Under the pieces are notes generated by a model, which saw nothing but the letters and a program-made list of their open reading frames with translations, was not told the origin of the DNA and did not search any database. The position numbers were made by a program, and so were the translations under genes. A stretch of 64,000 bases of DNA from Hydrogenophaga aromaticivorans (GTDB lineage Bacteria; Pseudomonadota; Gammaproteobacteria; Burkholderiales; Burkholderiaceae_C). The stretch is from NCBI RefSeq assembly GCF_013387465.1, contig NZ_VYGV01000006.1:95638-159637 (forward strand). Direction: 5' to 3'. Positions 50,169 through 57,994 of the stretch are shown here, in pieces; the stretch's first letter is position 1, and each line of letters begins with the position of its first letter.

Positions 50169-51437
50169 CTAGGGCGTGGGTGAGGGAGATCCGTGGAGCG
50201 CCAGGCGCGTGGGCAAGCCCAGCGTCAGCAGCCAGCACACCAGCAGCATCAGCGCCGAGCCCACCAGCGCGTAGAGCAAGCCGCCCCACTGGTAGAGCAG
50301 GCCCGACATCAGCGTGCCGAAGAAGCGGCCCAGCGCGTTGGCGGCGTAATAGAAGCCCACGTCTTCGGCCGCTTTCTCGCTGCCGGCGTAGGCCAGGATC
50401 AGGTAGGAGTGCACCGAGGAGTTGACGGCGAAGGCGAAGCCGAACAGGCCCAGGCCGCCGACCACCCACCACTGCAAATTCGGCGCTTCCAGCAGCACGG
50501 CGGTGGCGATGCCCACTGGAATCAGCGCCAGCGCCAGCGACCACCAGCGCGCCTCCGGCACCTCGGCGCTCAGGCCGTCGGCGCTGCGGCTGACGATGTT
50601 GGGCGCGAGCGCCTGCACCAGGCCGTAGCCGATGGTCCAGAGCGCGAGAAAGCCGCCGACCATGGTGAAGGTCCAGCCCTGCGAATACAGGAACACCGGC
50701 ACGCCGACCACGAACCACACGTCGCGTGCGCCGAACAGCGCCACACGCGCGGCGGCCAGCGCGTTGATGCCGGCGTTCTTCGCAAACAGTTCCTTGGCCG
50801 ATTTGGACGCCTTGCTCTTGCCCATCAGTGGCGGCACGAAGCCCACCACGCCCGCCAACACCAGCACCAGCAAGCCGGCCATGGCCCAGAGCGCGTGCTG
50901 GAAGCCCAGCGCATCGAGCAGCAGGCCGCCGAGGAAAAAGCCGAAGCCCTTCATGGCGTTTTTGCTGCCGGTGAACCAGGCGACCCACTTGAACAACTGG
51001 CCCGAGCCCTGGTTCTTCGCCTGGTCGGCGGTGATCTTGATGGCCGACTTGCTGGCGGTCTTGGTCAGGTCCTTGGCCACGCCGCAGATACCTTGCGCCA
51101 CCACCACCCAGGCCACCGACATGACCGCCGTCCAGGCCGGGTTCAGCAGCGAGAGCAGGGTGAAGCCGGTGATCTGCGTGACCAGGCCCACGGTCAGCAT
51201 GCGCTGGATGCCGTAGCGTGTGGCCAGCCAGCCGCCGATCAGGTTGGCCAGCACGCCCGCCGCTTCGTAGAGCAGGAACAGGAAGGCCAGCGTGAACGGC
51301 GAATAGCCCAGGCGGTAGAAGTGCAGCAGCACCAGCATGCGCAGCGCGCCGTCGGTGAGCGTGAAACCCCAGTAGGCGGCGGTGACGATGGCGTAGTTGC
51401 GGGTGGCGCTGCTGGCGCCAGAAGAGGCGGTGGTCAT
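50169..51437 (-). CDS. arsJ: MFS efflux transporter ArsJ
   Basis: 422 residues, twelve predicted helices; N-terminus NYAIVTAAYWGFTLTDGALRML and motif GLVTQITGFTLL fit ArsJ. ArsJ exports 1-arseno-3-phosphoglycerate made by the adjacent GAPDH, giving arsenate resistance without reduction. Neighbouring GAPDH gene and arsC genes support the call. Confidence 0.92.
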   Translation of the reverse strand: MTTASSGASSATRNYAIVTAAYWGFTLTDGALRMLVLLHFYRLGYSPFTLAFLFLLYEAAGVLANLIGGWLATRYGIQRMLTVGLVTQITGFTLLSLLNPAWTAVMSVAWVVVAQGICGVAKDLTKTASKSAIKITADQAKNQGSGQLFKWVAWFTGSKNAMKGFGFFLGGLLLDALGFQHALWAMAGLLVLVLAGVVGFVPPLMGKSKASKSAKELFAKNAGINALAAARVALFGARDVWFVVGVPVFLYSQGWTFTMVGGFLALWTIGYGLVQALAPNIVSRSADGLSAEVPEARWWSLALALIPVGIATAVLLEAPNLQWWVVGGLGLFGFAFAVNSSVHSYLILAYAGSEKAAEDVGFYYAANALGRFFGTLMSGLLYQWGGLLYALVGSALMLLVCWLLTLGLPTRLALHGSPSPTP

Positions 51438-51443
51438 GGTGAG

Positions 51444-51470
51444 GGCTTCGACAGGCTCAGCCCGAACGGT
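51444..51470. repeat. Short intergenic repeat-like element
   Basis: The block GGCTTCGACAGGCTCAGC...CCGAACGG, including a GGGCT/AGCCC inverted pair, lies between arsJ and the GAPDH gene. From memory this word is widespread as a repetitive element in Burkholderiales genomes. A related word (GAGCCCTGTCGAAG) occurs at 2400-2413 in the uvrB 5' end. Confidence 0.5.
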
Positions 51471-51494
51471 GTTGATGCTTGGGCCTGCATGGCT

Positions 51495-52538
51495 TCAGAT
51501 ACCCTGGGCTTCAAGGTGACAAGCCAGATCCACCATGCGCGTGGCGTAGCCCATCTCGTTGTCGTACCAGGCGTAGACCTTGAGCAGCGTGCCGTCGGTC
51601 ACCATGGTGGAGAGGCCGTCCACGATGGCGCTGCGTGTGTCGCGCGCGTAATCGGCGCTCACCAGCGGGCGGCTCTCGTAACCCAGGATGCCGGCCAGCG
51701 GGCCCTTGGCGGCGGCTTCGAACAGGGCGTTGACTTCTTCCGCTGTGGTCGCGCGGTTGAGCTCAAACACGCAGTCGGTCAGCGAGGCGTTGAGCGCCGG
51801 CACACGCACCGCGTGGCCGTTGAGCTTGCCCTTGAGTTCGGGGTAGATCAGCGCGATGGCGGTGGCGCTACCGGTCGTCGTGGGGGCCAGATTGACCATG
51901 GCGCTGCGCGCGCGGCGCAGGTCCTTGTGCGGTGCGTCCACCACCAAGTTGGTGTTGGTCGGGTTGTGCAGCGTGGTGATCTGGCCATGCTTGATGCCAA
52001 TGGCTTCGTGCACAACTTTCACGACCGGCGCCAGGCAGTTGGTGGTGCAGGACGCGGCAGTGACGATGCGGTCGCGCGCCGGGTCGTACAGGTGGTCGTT
52101 GACGCCGACCACGATGTTCAGCACCTCGCCGACCTTCACCGGCGCCGCCACGATCACGCGCTTGGCACCGCGGTCCAGGTGGCCCTGGATCGTTTCGGGC
52201 GTGAGGAACTTGCCGGTGCATTCGAGCACCAGGTCCACGCCGAGGTCGCCCCAGGGAATCTCAGCAGCTGTGGCGTATTCGGAAAAGCCCAGGCGCTGAT
52301 CGTTGATGCGGATGGCGTTGTCGCCCTCGGCGGCGATGTCGGCGCGCCATTTGCCCTGCACCGTGTCAAAGGCCAGCAGGTGGGCGGTGGCGGCAGCGCC
52401 GCCCTTGATCTCATTCAGGTGCACAACCTCGAGGCGGTTGCCCGCGCGGGGGTCGATGGCTTCGCGTTCGATCGCGCCGAACGCGGCGCGCAGGGCCAGG
52501 CGGCCCATGCGGCCCATGCCGTTAATACCAACTTTCAT
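51495..52538 (-). CDS. ArsJ-associated glyceraldehyde-3-phosphate dehydrogenase
   Basis: 347 residues. NAD site [15 protein letters not shown], catalytic Cys in [13 protein letters not shown] and C-terminal [16 protein letters not shown]. In ars operons this GAPDH uses arsenate in place of phosphate to form 1-arseno-3-phosphoglycerate, exported by ArsJ. A candidate second ArsR operator lies in the 136-base gap upstream. Confidence 0.93.
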   Translation of the reverse strand: MKVGINGMGRMGRLALRAAFGAIEREAIDPRAGNRLEVVHLNEIKGGAAATAHLLAFDTVQGKWRADIAAEGDNAIRINDQRLGFSEYATAAEIPWGDLGVDLVLECTGKFLTPETIQGHLDRGAKRVIVAAPVKVGEVLNIVVGVNDHLYDPARDRIVTAASCTTNCLAPVVKVVHEAIGIKHGQITTLHNPTNTNLVVDAPHKDLRRARSAMVNLAPTTTGSATAIALIYPELKGKLNGHAVRVPALNASLTDCVFELNRATTAEEVNALFEAAAKGPLAGILGYESRPLVSADYARDTRSAIVDGLSTMVTDGTLLKVYAWYDNEMGYATRMVDLACHLEAQGI

Positions 52539-52590
52539 GTTGACAGGTCCAGTGAAGGGGAAAAATCGGGAATCAGATCGGGTGCGGACG

Positions 52591-52609
52591 CTTCAATGAA
52601 TATTGAATT
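52591..52609 (-). promoter_or_regulatory. Candidate internal ArsR operator
   Basis: TTCAA-N6-TTGAA inverted repeat (52592-52607) upstream of the GAPDH gene. On the plus strand CTTCAATGAATATTGAATT matches 15 of 19 positions of the arsR-promoter repeat read on the minus strand, suggesting the same regulator binds both. Confidence 0.6.
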
Positions 52610-52631
52610 GTCTGGTGTCCATGTGACGAAC

Positions 52632-52657
52632 GTGTGACACCGTCCGGCGTGTCACAC
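52632..52657 (-). terminator. Hairpin after arsI, possible terminator or stabiliser
   Basis: Perfect 9-bp arms (GTGTGACAC / GTGTCACAC) with an 8-base loop, 18 bases after the arsI stop. No T run on the minus strand, so termination is uncertain. It separates the arsR-arsI part from the GAPDH-acr3 part. Confidence 0.45.
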
Positions 52658-52674
52658 AGCGGCCACGCCGGGGA

Positions 52675-53166
52675 TCAGCGCCCGCAGCAGCCGGCGGCTG
52701 ACGCCGGAGCTGCTGCCGGACTGCAGCAGACGTTGGCCGAAGAGGCTGCGGGCGCTGGCGCGCAGCACGCTGTGGCCGCAGGTGCCGCGGCTTCGTTGAA
52801 CACGGGGATGTTGCCCAGCGTGTGGAACTGCTCCCAGGCCACGCCTTGCGGGTCGGTGATCCAGTACTTGTCGCTGCGGGCGTAGCAGCAGGTGGTTTCG
52901 CCTTCGTCGAGCAGGGCCATGTCGGCCGCCTGCGCCTGGGCCTTGAGTGCGCCGAGCTCGTCGGCCGACGACACCTGGATGCCCAGGTGGTCCAGCCCGG
53001 TGCTGGTGCCGCGCGTGGAGATGGCAAAGTTCACCGGCGGGTCTTCCAGCATCCACTTGGCGTAATCGCCTTCGGTGCGGGTGGGCGGCTGGTTGAACAG
53101 GGCCGAGTAAAAACCAATGTTCTTGTCTAGGTCGTTGACGTGCAGGTGGACGTGAAAACGTTTCAT
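52675..53166 (-). CDS. arsI: ArsI/CadI-family vicinal-oxygen-chelate metalloenzyme
   Basis: 163 residues. VOC fold with likely Fe ligands in FHVHLHV, His60 (GLDHLGIQV) and Glu112 (WEQFHTL). Vicinal cysteines Cys93-Cys94 (TTCCYAR) bind trivalent organoarsenicals in ArsI C-As lyases. Three more CC pairs (134-135, 147-148, 160-161) lie in an Ala-rich tail. ArsI cleaves methylarsenite; CadI-type relatives bind metals. Which activity applies here is not certain. Confidence 0.85.
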   Translation of the reverse strand: MKRFHVHLHVNDLDKNIGFYSALFNQPPTRTEGDYAKWMLEDPPVNFAISTRGTSTGLDHLGIQVSSADELGALKAQAQAADMALLDEGETTCCYARSDKYWITDPQGVAWEQFHTLGNIPVFNEAAAPAATACCAPAPAASSANVCCSPAAAPASAAGCCGR

Positions 53167-53178
53167 CAGAATCTCCAG

Positions 53179-54489
53179 TCAGGCTTGAAAGGGAAGGGGT
53201 TCGGGGAGCGTGGCGGCGGCCGGCAGCACCACCACCGGTGAGAAACCGCCGCCTTCGGTGCGGAAGTTGGTGGTCTGGCCCGACCAGGTGCGCGCGGCCA
53301 GTAGCTGCACCTGGCCGCGGTAGGTGTAGGCGCGCAGGTCCAGCTTGAGCAGCGTGGTCTGGCCGTCCACCGACACCCGCCGTTCGCTGGGCGGCACGGT
53401 GGTCTGGGCGACGTAGTCCCCCGCCAGGATCTCGCCCCACACGCGCCGGGTGAGCTTGTCGCCGCGGTAGGCAGCGCGCGCGCCGAAACCGGCGGCGGGT
53501 TTGAAGAACAGGGTGCGCCGCCGGGTCCAGAGGTCATCGGCGTTATCGACCGTGACGCGCTGTGTGGCGGGCACCACCTGGCGCAGCACGGCGCGGTCGC
53601 TCTCGCTCACCCCCCAGGTTTCGAGCAGCGCGGCGTCGGACAGCGCGATCAGGTTGCGTTTGTCGGCGTACAGCGCGTGGGTGCGCGGGTGCGGCGTGAC
53701 CACAGCCGCGCCGGCGCGGTAGGCCTGTTGCAGCGCATCGTGGCTGCCGTCCTGCAGGTAGAAGTCGGTCAGGCGGTTGTAGACCAGGTCCACCGGCATG
53801 CCGGCCGGCAGGGCCGGGTGCCAGAGCGCACCGTCGCGCCATTGCAGCTCGCGCGCATCGGCCACCACGGCGATCAGGCCGTGCGCGGCGAACAGCGCGC
53901 GCGCCATCTGGAACTCGGGCGCGAGGTACTGCTCGCCGGGCGCGTCGTCCACGATCAGCACGTTGCGCAGCGGTGCATCGCCGCGCTGCGACTGCCACTC
54001 GGCGCGGAACATGGCGACGAACACCTCGTCGAGCCGTTGCAGCGTATCCGCCGGGTCGAACAATGGCTCGAAGCCCGTGCAGCAGGCGCGGTGCGCCCTC
54101 GCCAGCGCGGCGTTGAGCAGGGCGCCGCCAGCGTTGCTGTTGATCTCGATCAGCTTGGGCCCGTCGGCGGCGAGGTGGAAGTCGTAGCCCATGAAGACAC
54201 CGGCCGGGCCCCAGTCCAGCGCCGCGATCGGGTTCGCTCGCGCCAGGGCCTGGGCGTGCCAGGCGGGCAGGGCGATCACCCGCTCCAGCGTCTGCACGGC
54301 CATCACGATCTGCTGCTGCACCCCGGGGTCGAGGAAAACCGCGCTGGCCGAGAACAGGTGCGGGTGGCTCTTGGCCAGCCGCGCGGTCAGACCGCCGAGC
54401 GCCGGGCTGGTTTCCAGTTGCTCGCGCAATCGGTTGGGCTGCAAGGTCTGGCAGGCACAGCCGAGGTTGATCGCGTCGGCCAGGTTCAT
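53179..54489 (-). CDS. Circularly permuted ATP-grasp protein of unknown function in the ars operon
   Basis: 436 residues from ATG at 54489, overlapping the arsR stop (ATGA). ATP-grasp motifs are in reversed order: the Mg-binding type motif KLIEINSNAGG lies at ~112-122, while the nucleotide-binding loop FFKPAAGFGARAAYRG lies at ~328-343. This order marks a circularly permuted ATP-grasp, as in glutathionylspermidine-synthetase-like families. Such enzymes form amide bonds through acyl-phosphates. The acceptor and donor are unknown; placement between arsR and arsI suggests a role in arsenic handling. Confidence 0.8.
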   Translation of the reverse strand: MNLADAINLGCACQTLQPNRLREQLETSPALGGLTARLAKSHPHLFSASAVFLDPGVQQQIVMAVQTLERVIALPAWHAQALARANPIAALDWGPAGVFMGYDFHLAADGPKLIEINSNAGGALLNAALARAHRACCTGFEPLFDPADTLQRLDEVFVAMFRAEWQSQRGDAPLRNVLIVDDAPGEQYLAPEFQMARALFAAHGLIAVVADARELQWRDGALWHPALPAGMPVDLVYNRLTDFYLQDGSHDALQQAYRAGAAVVTPHPRTHALYADKRNLIALSDAALLETWGVSESDRAVLRQVVPATQRVTVDNADDLWTRRRTLFFKPAAGFGARAAYRGDKLTRRVWGEILAGDYVAQTTVPPSERRVSVDGQTTLLKLDLRAYTYRGQVQLLAARTWSGQTTNFRTEGGGFSPVVVLPAAATLPEPLPFQA

Positions 54490-54839
54490 GGCGCCGTCCC
54501 GCAACCGGTGCAACCGGCATCCACCGGGATTTCGCAGGGCTCACCAGCGCAGCAGTGTTCGGTGAGGTAGCCGAGCAGGGCGTTCATGCGGTCGAAGCTG
54601 GCGCGGTAGATCAGGTGGCGCCCCTGCGGCTCGGCGCTCACCAGATCGGCGTGGGCGAGTTCCTTGAGGTGGAACGAGAGCGCGCTGGGCGACACCCCCA
54701 GCTGTTCGGCCAGGACGCCGGGCGTGAGGCCGTCGGGGCCGGCCACAACCAGCGCACGGAAGGCGCGCAGGCGCTGCACCTGGGCGAGCGCGGCCAGCGC
54801 GCTCAGGGCCTGGGATTCCAAGGGTGTTGTGATTTCCAT
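54486..54839 (-). CDS. arsR: ArsR-family arsenite-responsive repressor
   Basis: 117 residues. Winged HTH (LAEQLGVSPSALSFHLKELAHADLV). Thiols at the C-terminus (EHCCAGEPC: Cys96, Cys97, Cys102) resemble the As(III) site of Acidithiobacillus ferrooxidans-type ArsR; two further Cys at 110 and 113. First gene of the operon; an inverted repeat immediately precedes its ATG. Confidence 0.94.
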   Translation of the reverse strand: MEITTPLESQALSALAALAQVQRLRAFRALVVAGPDGLTPGVLAEQLGVSPSALSFHLKELAHADLVSAEPQGRHLIYRASFDRMNALLGYLTEHCCAGEPCEIPVDAGCTGCGTAP

Positions 54840-54859
54840 ATTTCAATATTACTTGAAAC
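54840..54859 (-). promoter_or_regulatory. ArsR operator at the arsR promoter
   Basis: TTTCAA-N6-TTGAAA perfect inverted repeat (54841-54858) directly before the arsR ATG. A TAATAT hexamer (minus strand, 54851-54846) within it could be the -10 element, which would leave little or no 5' leader. Confidence 0.65.
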
Positions 54860-54903
54860 GTGAAATCGATGCCTGTTTTTTCCATGCCCACATGGGCCGG
54901 AGG

Positions 54904-54921
54904 GTGTCATCAAAACTTCAT
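54904..54921 (+). promoter_or_regulatory. Weak Pho-box candidate upstream of the acyltransferase
   Basis: GTGTCAT-CAAA-ACTTCAT has the 7+4+7 layout of a Pho box, matching about 10 of 14 positions of the two CTGTCAT repeats. No good -10 follows at the expected distance. Supported mainly by the better site before ppk1. Confidence 0.3.
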
Positions 54922-55026
54922 GCCGCTGCCACAGACGGGACATGCGCTATTCCCAGAATGCAGGTTCATGAACACGAGCACACCGACCACAGCGCCTGCG
55001 ATGGGCGCATCCACCAGGAGCCTGCC

Positions 55027-55893
55027 ATGAGAGAACTGCCCACCCCCACACTGAACCTCTCGCCGGTGAGCCGGCCCCGGGGGTTGCTTCATCCGCGCTC
55101 ACCTGCTCAGTCTCAGCCCCTGGTGGCCAGGCCGCTGGCGGAAACGCCCGCGGCTGGTGGTATCGAAGTCTCGTGGGCCCGCCACCTGGACGAGGTTCGT
55201 GAAGCGCAACGACTGAGGCACGCGGTGTTTGCCGGCGAGATGGGGGCCATCCTCTCGAACGCCGTGCCCGGGCACGACGTGGACCTGTTCGACGACTTTT
55301 GCGAACACCTGCTGGTGCGCGACAGCGCCACGCGGCAGGTGATCGGCACCTACCGCGTGCTCACGCCGGCCCAGGCACGGCGCGTGGGCAGCACCTACAG
55401 CGACACCGAATTCGACCTGACGCGGCTGCGCAATGTGCGCGAGCGCATGGTGGAACTGGGCCGCAGCTGCGTGCACCGCGATCACCGCCATGGCGGCGTG
55501 ATCATGGCGCTGTGGGGTGCACTGGCCGAATTCATGGTGCGCAACCAGCTCGATACCATGATCGGTTGCGCCAGCATCCCCATGCAGCACCAGGGCGAAC
55601 ACGGCATGGTCGGCGGCGGTCACGCCGCGGCCAGCATCTGGCGCCAGGTGAAAGAGAAGCACCTCGCTTCCATCGAATTCCACGTGCGCCCGCGCCTGCC
55701 GCTGCCCATCGAACAACTCGACGACACGCTGGATGTGGATCCGCCCGCGCTGATCAAAGGGTATCTGCGCCTCGGCGCCAAGGTGCTGGGCGCACCGGCC
55801 TGGGACCCGGACTTCAACGCCGCCGACCTGCCGATGATGATGCGCATCGCCGATCTGCCAGCGCGCTACCGCAAGCACTTCCTGGGCGCTTGA
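55027..55893 (+). CDS. GNAT-type N-acyltransferase (OlsB-like)
   Basis: 288 residues from ATG 55027 with CCAGGAG upstream. Acetyltransf_5-type fold: EAQRLRHAVFAGEMGA, VIGTYRVLTPAQA, ELGRSCVHRDHRHGGVIMALWGAL, LDTMIGCASIP. Members include OlsB, the first enzyme of ornithine lipid synthesis (acyl-ACP + ornithine), and other long-chain N-acyl transferases. The family is certain; the ornithine-lipid role is inferred from the neighbouring lipid genes. Confidence 0.8.
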   Translation: MRELPTPTLNLSPVSRPRGLLHPRSPAQSQPLVARPLAETPAAGGIEVSWARHLDEVREAQRLRHAVFAGEMGAILSNAVPGHDVDLFDDFCEHLLVRDSATRQVIGTYRVLTPAQARRVGSTYSDTEFDLTRLRNVRERMVELGRSCVHRDHRHGGVIMALWGALAEFMVRNQLDTMIGCASIPMQHQGEHGMVGGGHAAASIWRQVKEKHLASIEFHVRPRLPLPIEQLDDTLDVDPPALIKGYLRLGAKVLGAPAWDPDFNAADLPMMMRIADLPARYRKHFLGA

Positions 55894-55894
55894 G

Positions 55895-56770
55895 ATGCGC
55901 ACGGCCTTCGAAGCACTGGGCGGTTGGGGGCAGGTGGGGAATCTGTCTGCAGGCTTCGAAACCGATGACGAGCATCCCAACGAGGGCGGAGAACGGCCCC
56001 GTTTTCGGGCCGTTTTCATTTCCGATCTGCACCTGGGCACGGCGGGCTGCCAGGCCAGTGCCTTGCTGGAGTTCCTGAAGCACCACCCGAGCCAGACGCT
56101 GTACCTGGTGGGCGACATCATCGATGGCTGGCAGCTGCGCCGCAAATGGTTCTGGCCGCAGGCGCACAACGACGTGGTGCAGAAGCTGCTGCGCCGTGCA
56201 CGCAAGGGCTGCCGGGTGGTGTTCGTGCCGGGCAACCACGACGAGTTTGCGCGCCAGTTCCATGGCCACAACTTTGGCGGTATCGAGGTCAGCAACGAGG
56301 CCGTTCACACCACGGCCGACGGGCAGCGGCTGTGGGTCGTGCACGGTGACCACTTTGACGGCGTGATCCAGTGCGCCAAGTGGCTGGCTTACGTGGGCGA
56401 CAACCTCTACGAGTTCACGCTGCGCCTGAACCGCCACCTGAACTCGCTGCGCGCGCGCATGGGCCTGCCGTACTGGTCGCTCTCGCAATACCTCAAGCAC
56501 AAGGTCAAGAGCGCGCTGAACTACGTGACCGATTTCGAGCGCGCCGTGGCCGCCGAAGCGCGCCACAAGGGCTACCAGGGCGTGGTCTGCGGTCACATCC
56601 ACCGCCCGGAGATGCGCCACATCGACGGCACGCTCTACTGCAACGATGGCGACTGGGTGGAAAGCCTGTCGGCGCTGGTCGAGCACATGGACGGCCGGCT
56701 GGAGCTGGTGCACTGGACACCCTCCATCGCTGAACGGCCGTCAGAGCCGCAGCTGCGCCAGACGGCCTGA
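55895..56770 (+). CDS. PlcP-like metallophosphoesterase (LpxH-superfamily)
   Basis: 291 residues. Calcineurin-like motifs FISDLHLGT, LVGDIIDGWQL, VPGNHDEFA, VVHGDHFD and CGHIHRPE. The segments WFWPQAHNDVVQKLLRRARKG, PYWSLSQYLKHKVKSALNY and GDWVESLSALVEH match PlcP, the phospholipase C of phosphate-starvation lipid remodelling, better than true LpxH. PlcP removes the phosphate head group to leave diacylglycerol. One base after the acyltransferase and just before a lipid glycosyltransferase. Confidence 0.8.
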   Translation: MRTAFEALGGWGQVGNLSAGFETDDEHPNEGGERPRFRAVFISDLHLGTAGCQASALLEFLKHHPSQTLYLVGDIIDGWQLRRKWFWPQAHNDVVQKLLRRARKGCRVVFVPGNHDEFARQFHGHNFGGIEVSNEAVHTTADGQRLWVVHGDHFDGVIQCAKWLAYVGDNLYEFTLRLNRHLNSLRARMGLPYWSLSQYLKHKVKSALNYVTDFERAVAAEARHKGYQGVVCGHIHRPEMRHIDGTLYCNDGDWVESLSALVEHMDGRLELVHWTPSIAERPSEPQLRQTA

Positions 56771-56793
56771 AAGAGACACCCAGGGAGGCAAAA

Positions 56794-57918
56794 ATGAAAC
56801 TGGTTCTGGTGACGGACGCCTGGTTGCCCCAGGTCAACGGCGTGGTGAGCACGCTGGTGGAGCTGGTGCGCCAGCTCCAGGCGCGCGGCGACGAGGTTGT
56901 GGTGATCCAGCCCGGGCAGTTCCACACCCGGCCATGCCCTGGGTTTCCGGGCATCGCGCTGGCGCTGTTCCCGGGCCGGCAACTGGCGCGCATGGTCGAC
57001 GCGGCCAACCCCGACGCCATCCACATCGCCACCGAAGGCCCGCTGGGCTGGGCGGCGCGAAGCCATTGCCTGCGCCGCGGATTGCCTTTCACCACCGCCT
57101 TCCACACCCGGTTTCCCGAGATCCTGCAGACGATGCTGCGTGTGCCGCTGTCCTGGAGCTATGCGCTGCTGCGCCGTTTCCACCGGCCCAGCAGCGGCGT
57201 CATGGTGCCGACCCGCGGTGTGCTCGACCTGCTGGAACAACGGGGTTTTGGCAAGCTGCGCGAGTGGACACACGGGGTCGATACGCGCCTGTTTGCGCTC
57301 GCCCCCGAGGCCACCGAGTTCCCGCCCCTGGGCCACCTGGCGCGGCCGGTGAGCCTGTACGTGGGGCGTGTTGCTGCAGAAAAGAACATCGAGGCGTTCC
57401 TTTCGCTCGACGTGCCGGGCAGCAAGGTGGTGTGTGGGGTGGGGCCGCTGAAGACCGCGCTGCAGGAGCGTTATCCCAATGTGCACTGGCTCGGTGTGTT
57501 GCCGCGCCAGGAACTCGCGCAGGTGTACGCCGCGGCCGACGTGTTCGTGTTTCCCTGCCGCAACGAAACCTTCGGGCAGGTGATGCTCGAAGCCATGGCC
57601 TGCGGTGTGCCGGTGGCGTCGTATCCGGTGCACGGGCCGCTGCAGGTGTTGGGTGATGCCGGAGCCGGCGCGATGCGCGAGGACCTGCGCGAGGCCTGGT
57701 TCGAGGCGCTGAAGGTCAAGCGCCATGCGGCGCGCGCCCGCGCCCAGCAGTTCAGCTGGGGCCGTGCCACGACCCTGTTCGCCTCTTTCCTGGTGCTGTT
57801 CCCGCCGCGGCAGCGCAAACCCCGGCCGTCGCCGCTGAACGCGGCCGCTGCCGTGCGGTCCTTGCCGGGCATGGAGGCGGTCAGACTGTCACACAAACGT
57901 CATCCAGCTGTTGAATAA
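56794..57918 (+). CDS. GT4-family glycosyltransferase, probable diacylglycerol glycosyltransferase
   Basis: 374 residues. Acceptor-domain start LVLVTDAWLPQVNGVVSTLVEL, then HIATEGPLGWAARSHCLRRG and TTAFHTRFPE. Donor domain with SLYVGRVAAEKNIEAFL and the E-x7-E type region ADVFVFPCRNETFGQVMLEAMACG. Closest by eye to Agt-type enzymes that put sugars on diacylglycerol. With PlcP this replaces phospholipids by glycolipids. Its 3' end contains a Pho box. Confidence 0.8.
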   Translation: MKLVLVTDAWLPQVNGVVSTLVELVRQLQARGDEVVVIQPGQFHTRPCPGFPGIALALFPGRQLARMVDAANPDAIHIATEGPLGWAARSHCLRRGLPFTTAFHTRFPEILQTMLRVPLSWSYALLRRFHRPSSGVMVPTRGVLDLLEQRGFGKLREWTHGVDTRLFALAPEATEFPPLGHLARPVSLYVGRVAAEKNIEAFLSLDVPGSKVVCGVGPLKTALQERYPNVHWLGVLPRQELAQVYAAADVFVFPCRNETFGQVMLEAMACGVPVASYPVHGPLQVLGDAGAGAMREDLREAWFEALKVKRHAARARAQQFSWGRATTLFASFLVLFPPRQRKPRPSPLNAAAAVRSLPGMEAVRLSHKRHPAVE

Positions 57919-57919
57919 T
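57886..57919 (+). promoter_or_regulatory. Pho box and -10 element of the ppk1 promoter
   Basis: CTGTCAC-ACAA-ACGTCAT (57886-57903) has the 7+4+7 Pho-box layout with 11 of 14 matches to CTGTCAT repeats. AATAAT (57914-57919), one base off TATAAT, starts 10 bases after the box, the normal PhoB promoter spacing. It ends ~75 bases before the ppk1 ATG. Confidence 0.7.
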
Positions 57920-57994
57920 CGTCAAGATCATGTGACATGGACGCCAGCCAAAACCGGCTGGACCTTGCCGCATCCCCTGATACCCACGGTTTTC

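Noticed and set aside
55895-56770. LpxH of lipid A synthesis
   Set aside because: The motifs are shared with the superfamily, but the whole-length pattern and the neighbouring lipid glycosyltransferase fit PlcP better. Not excluded without knowing whether another lpxH exists.
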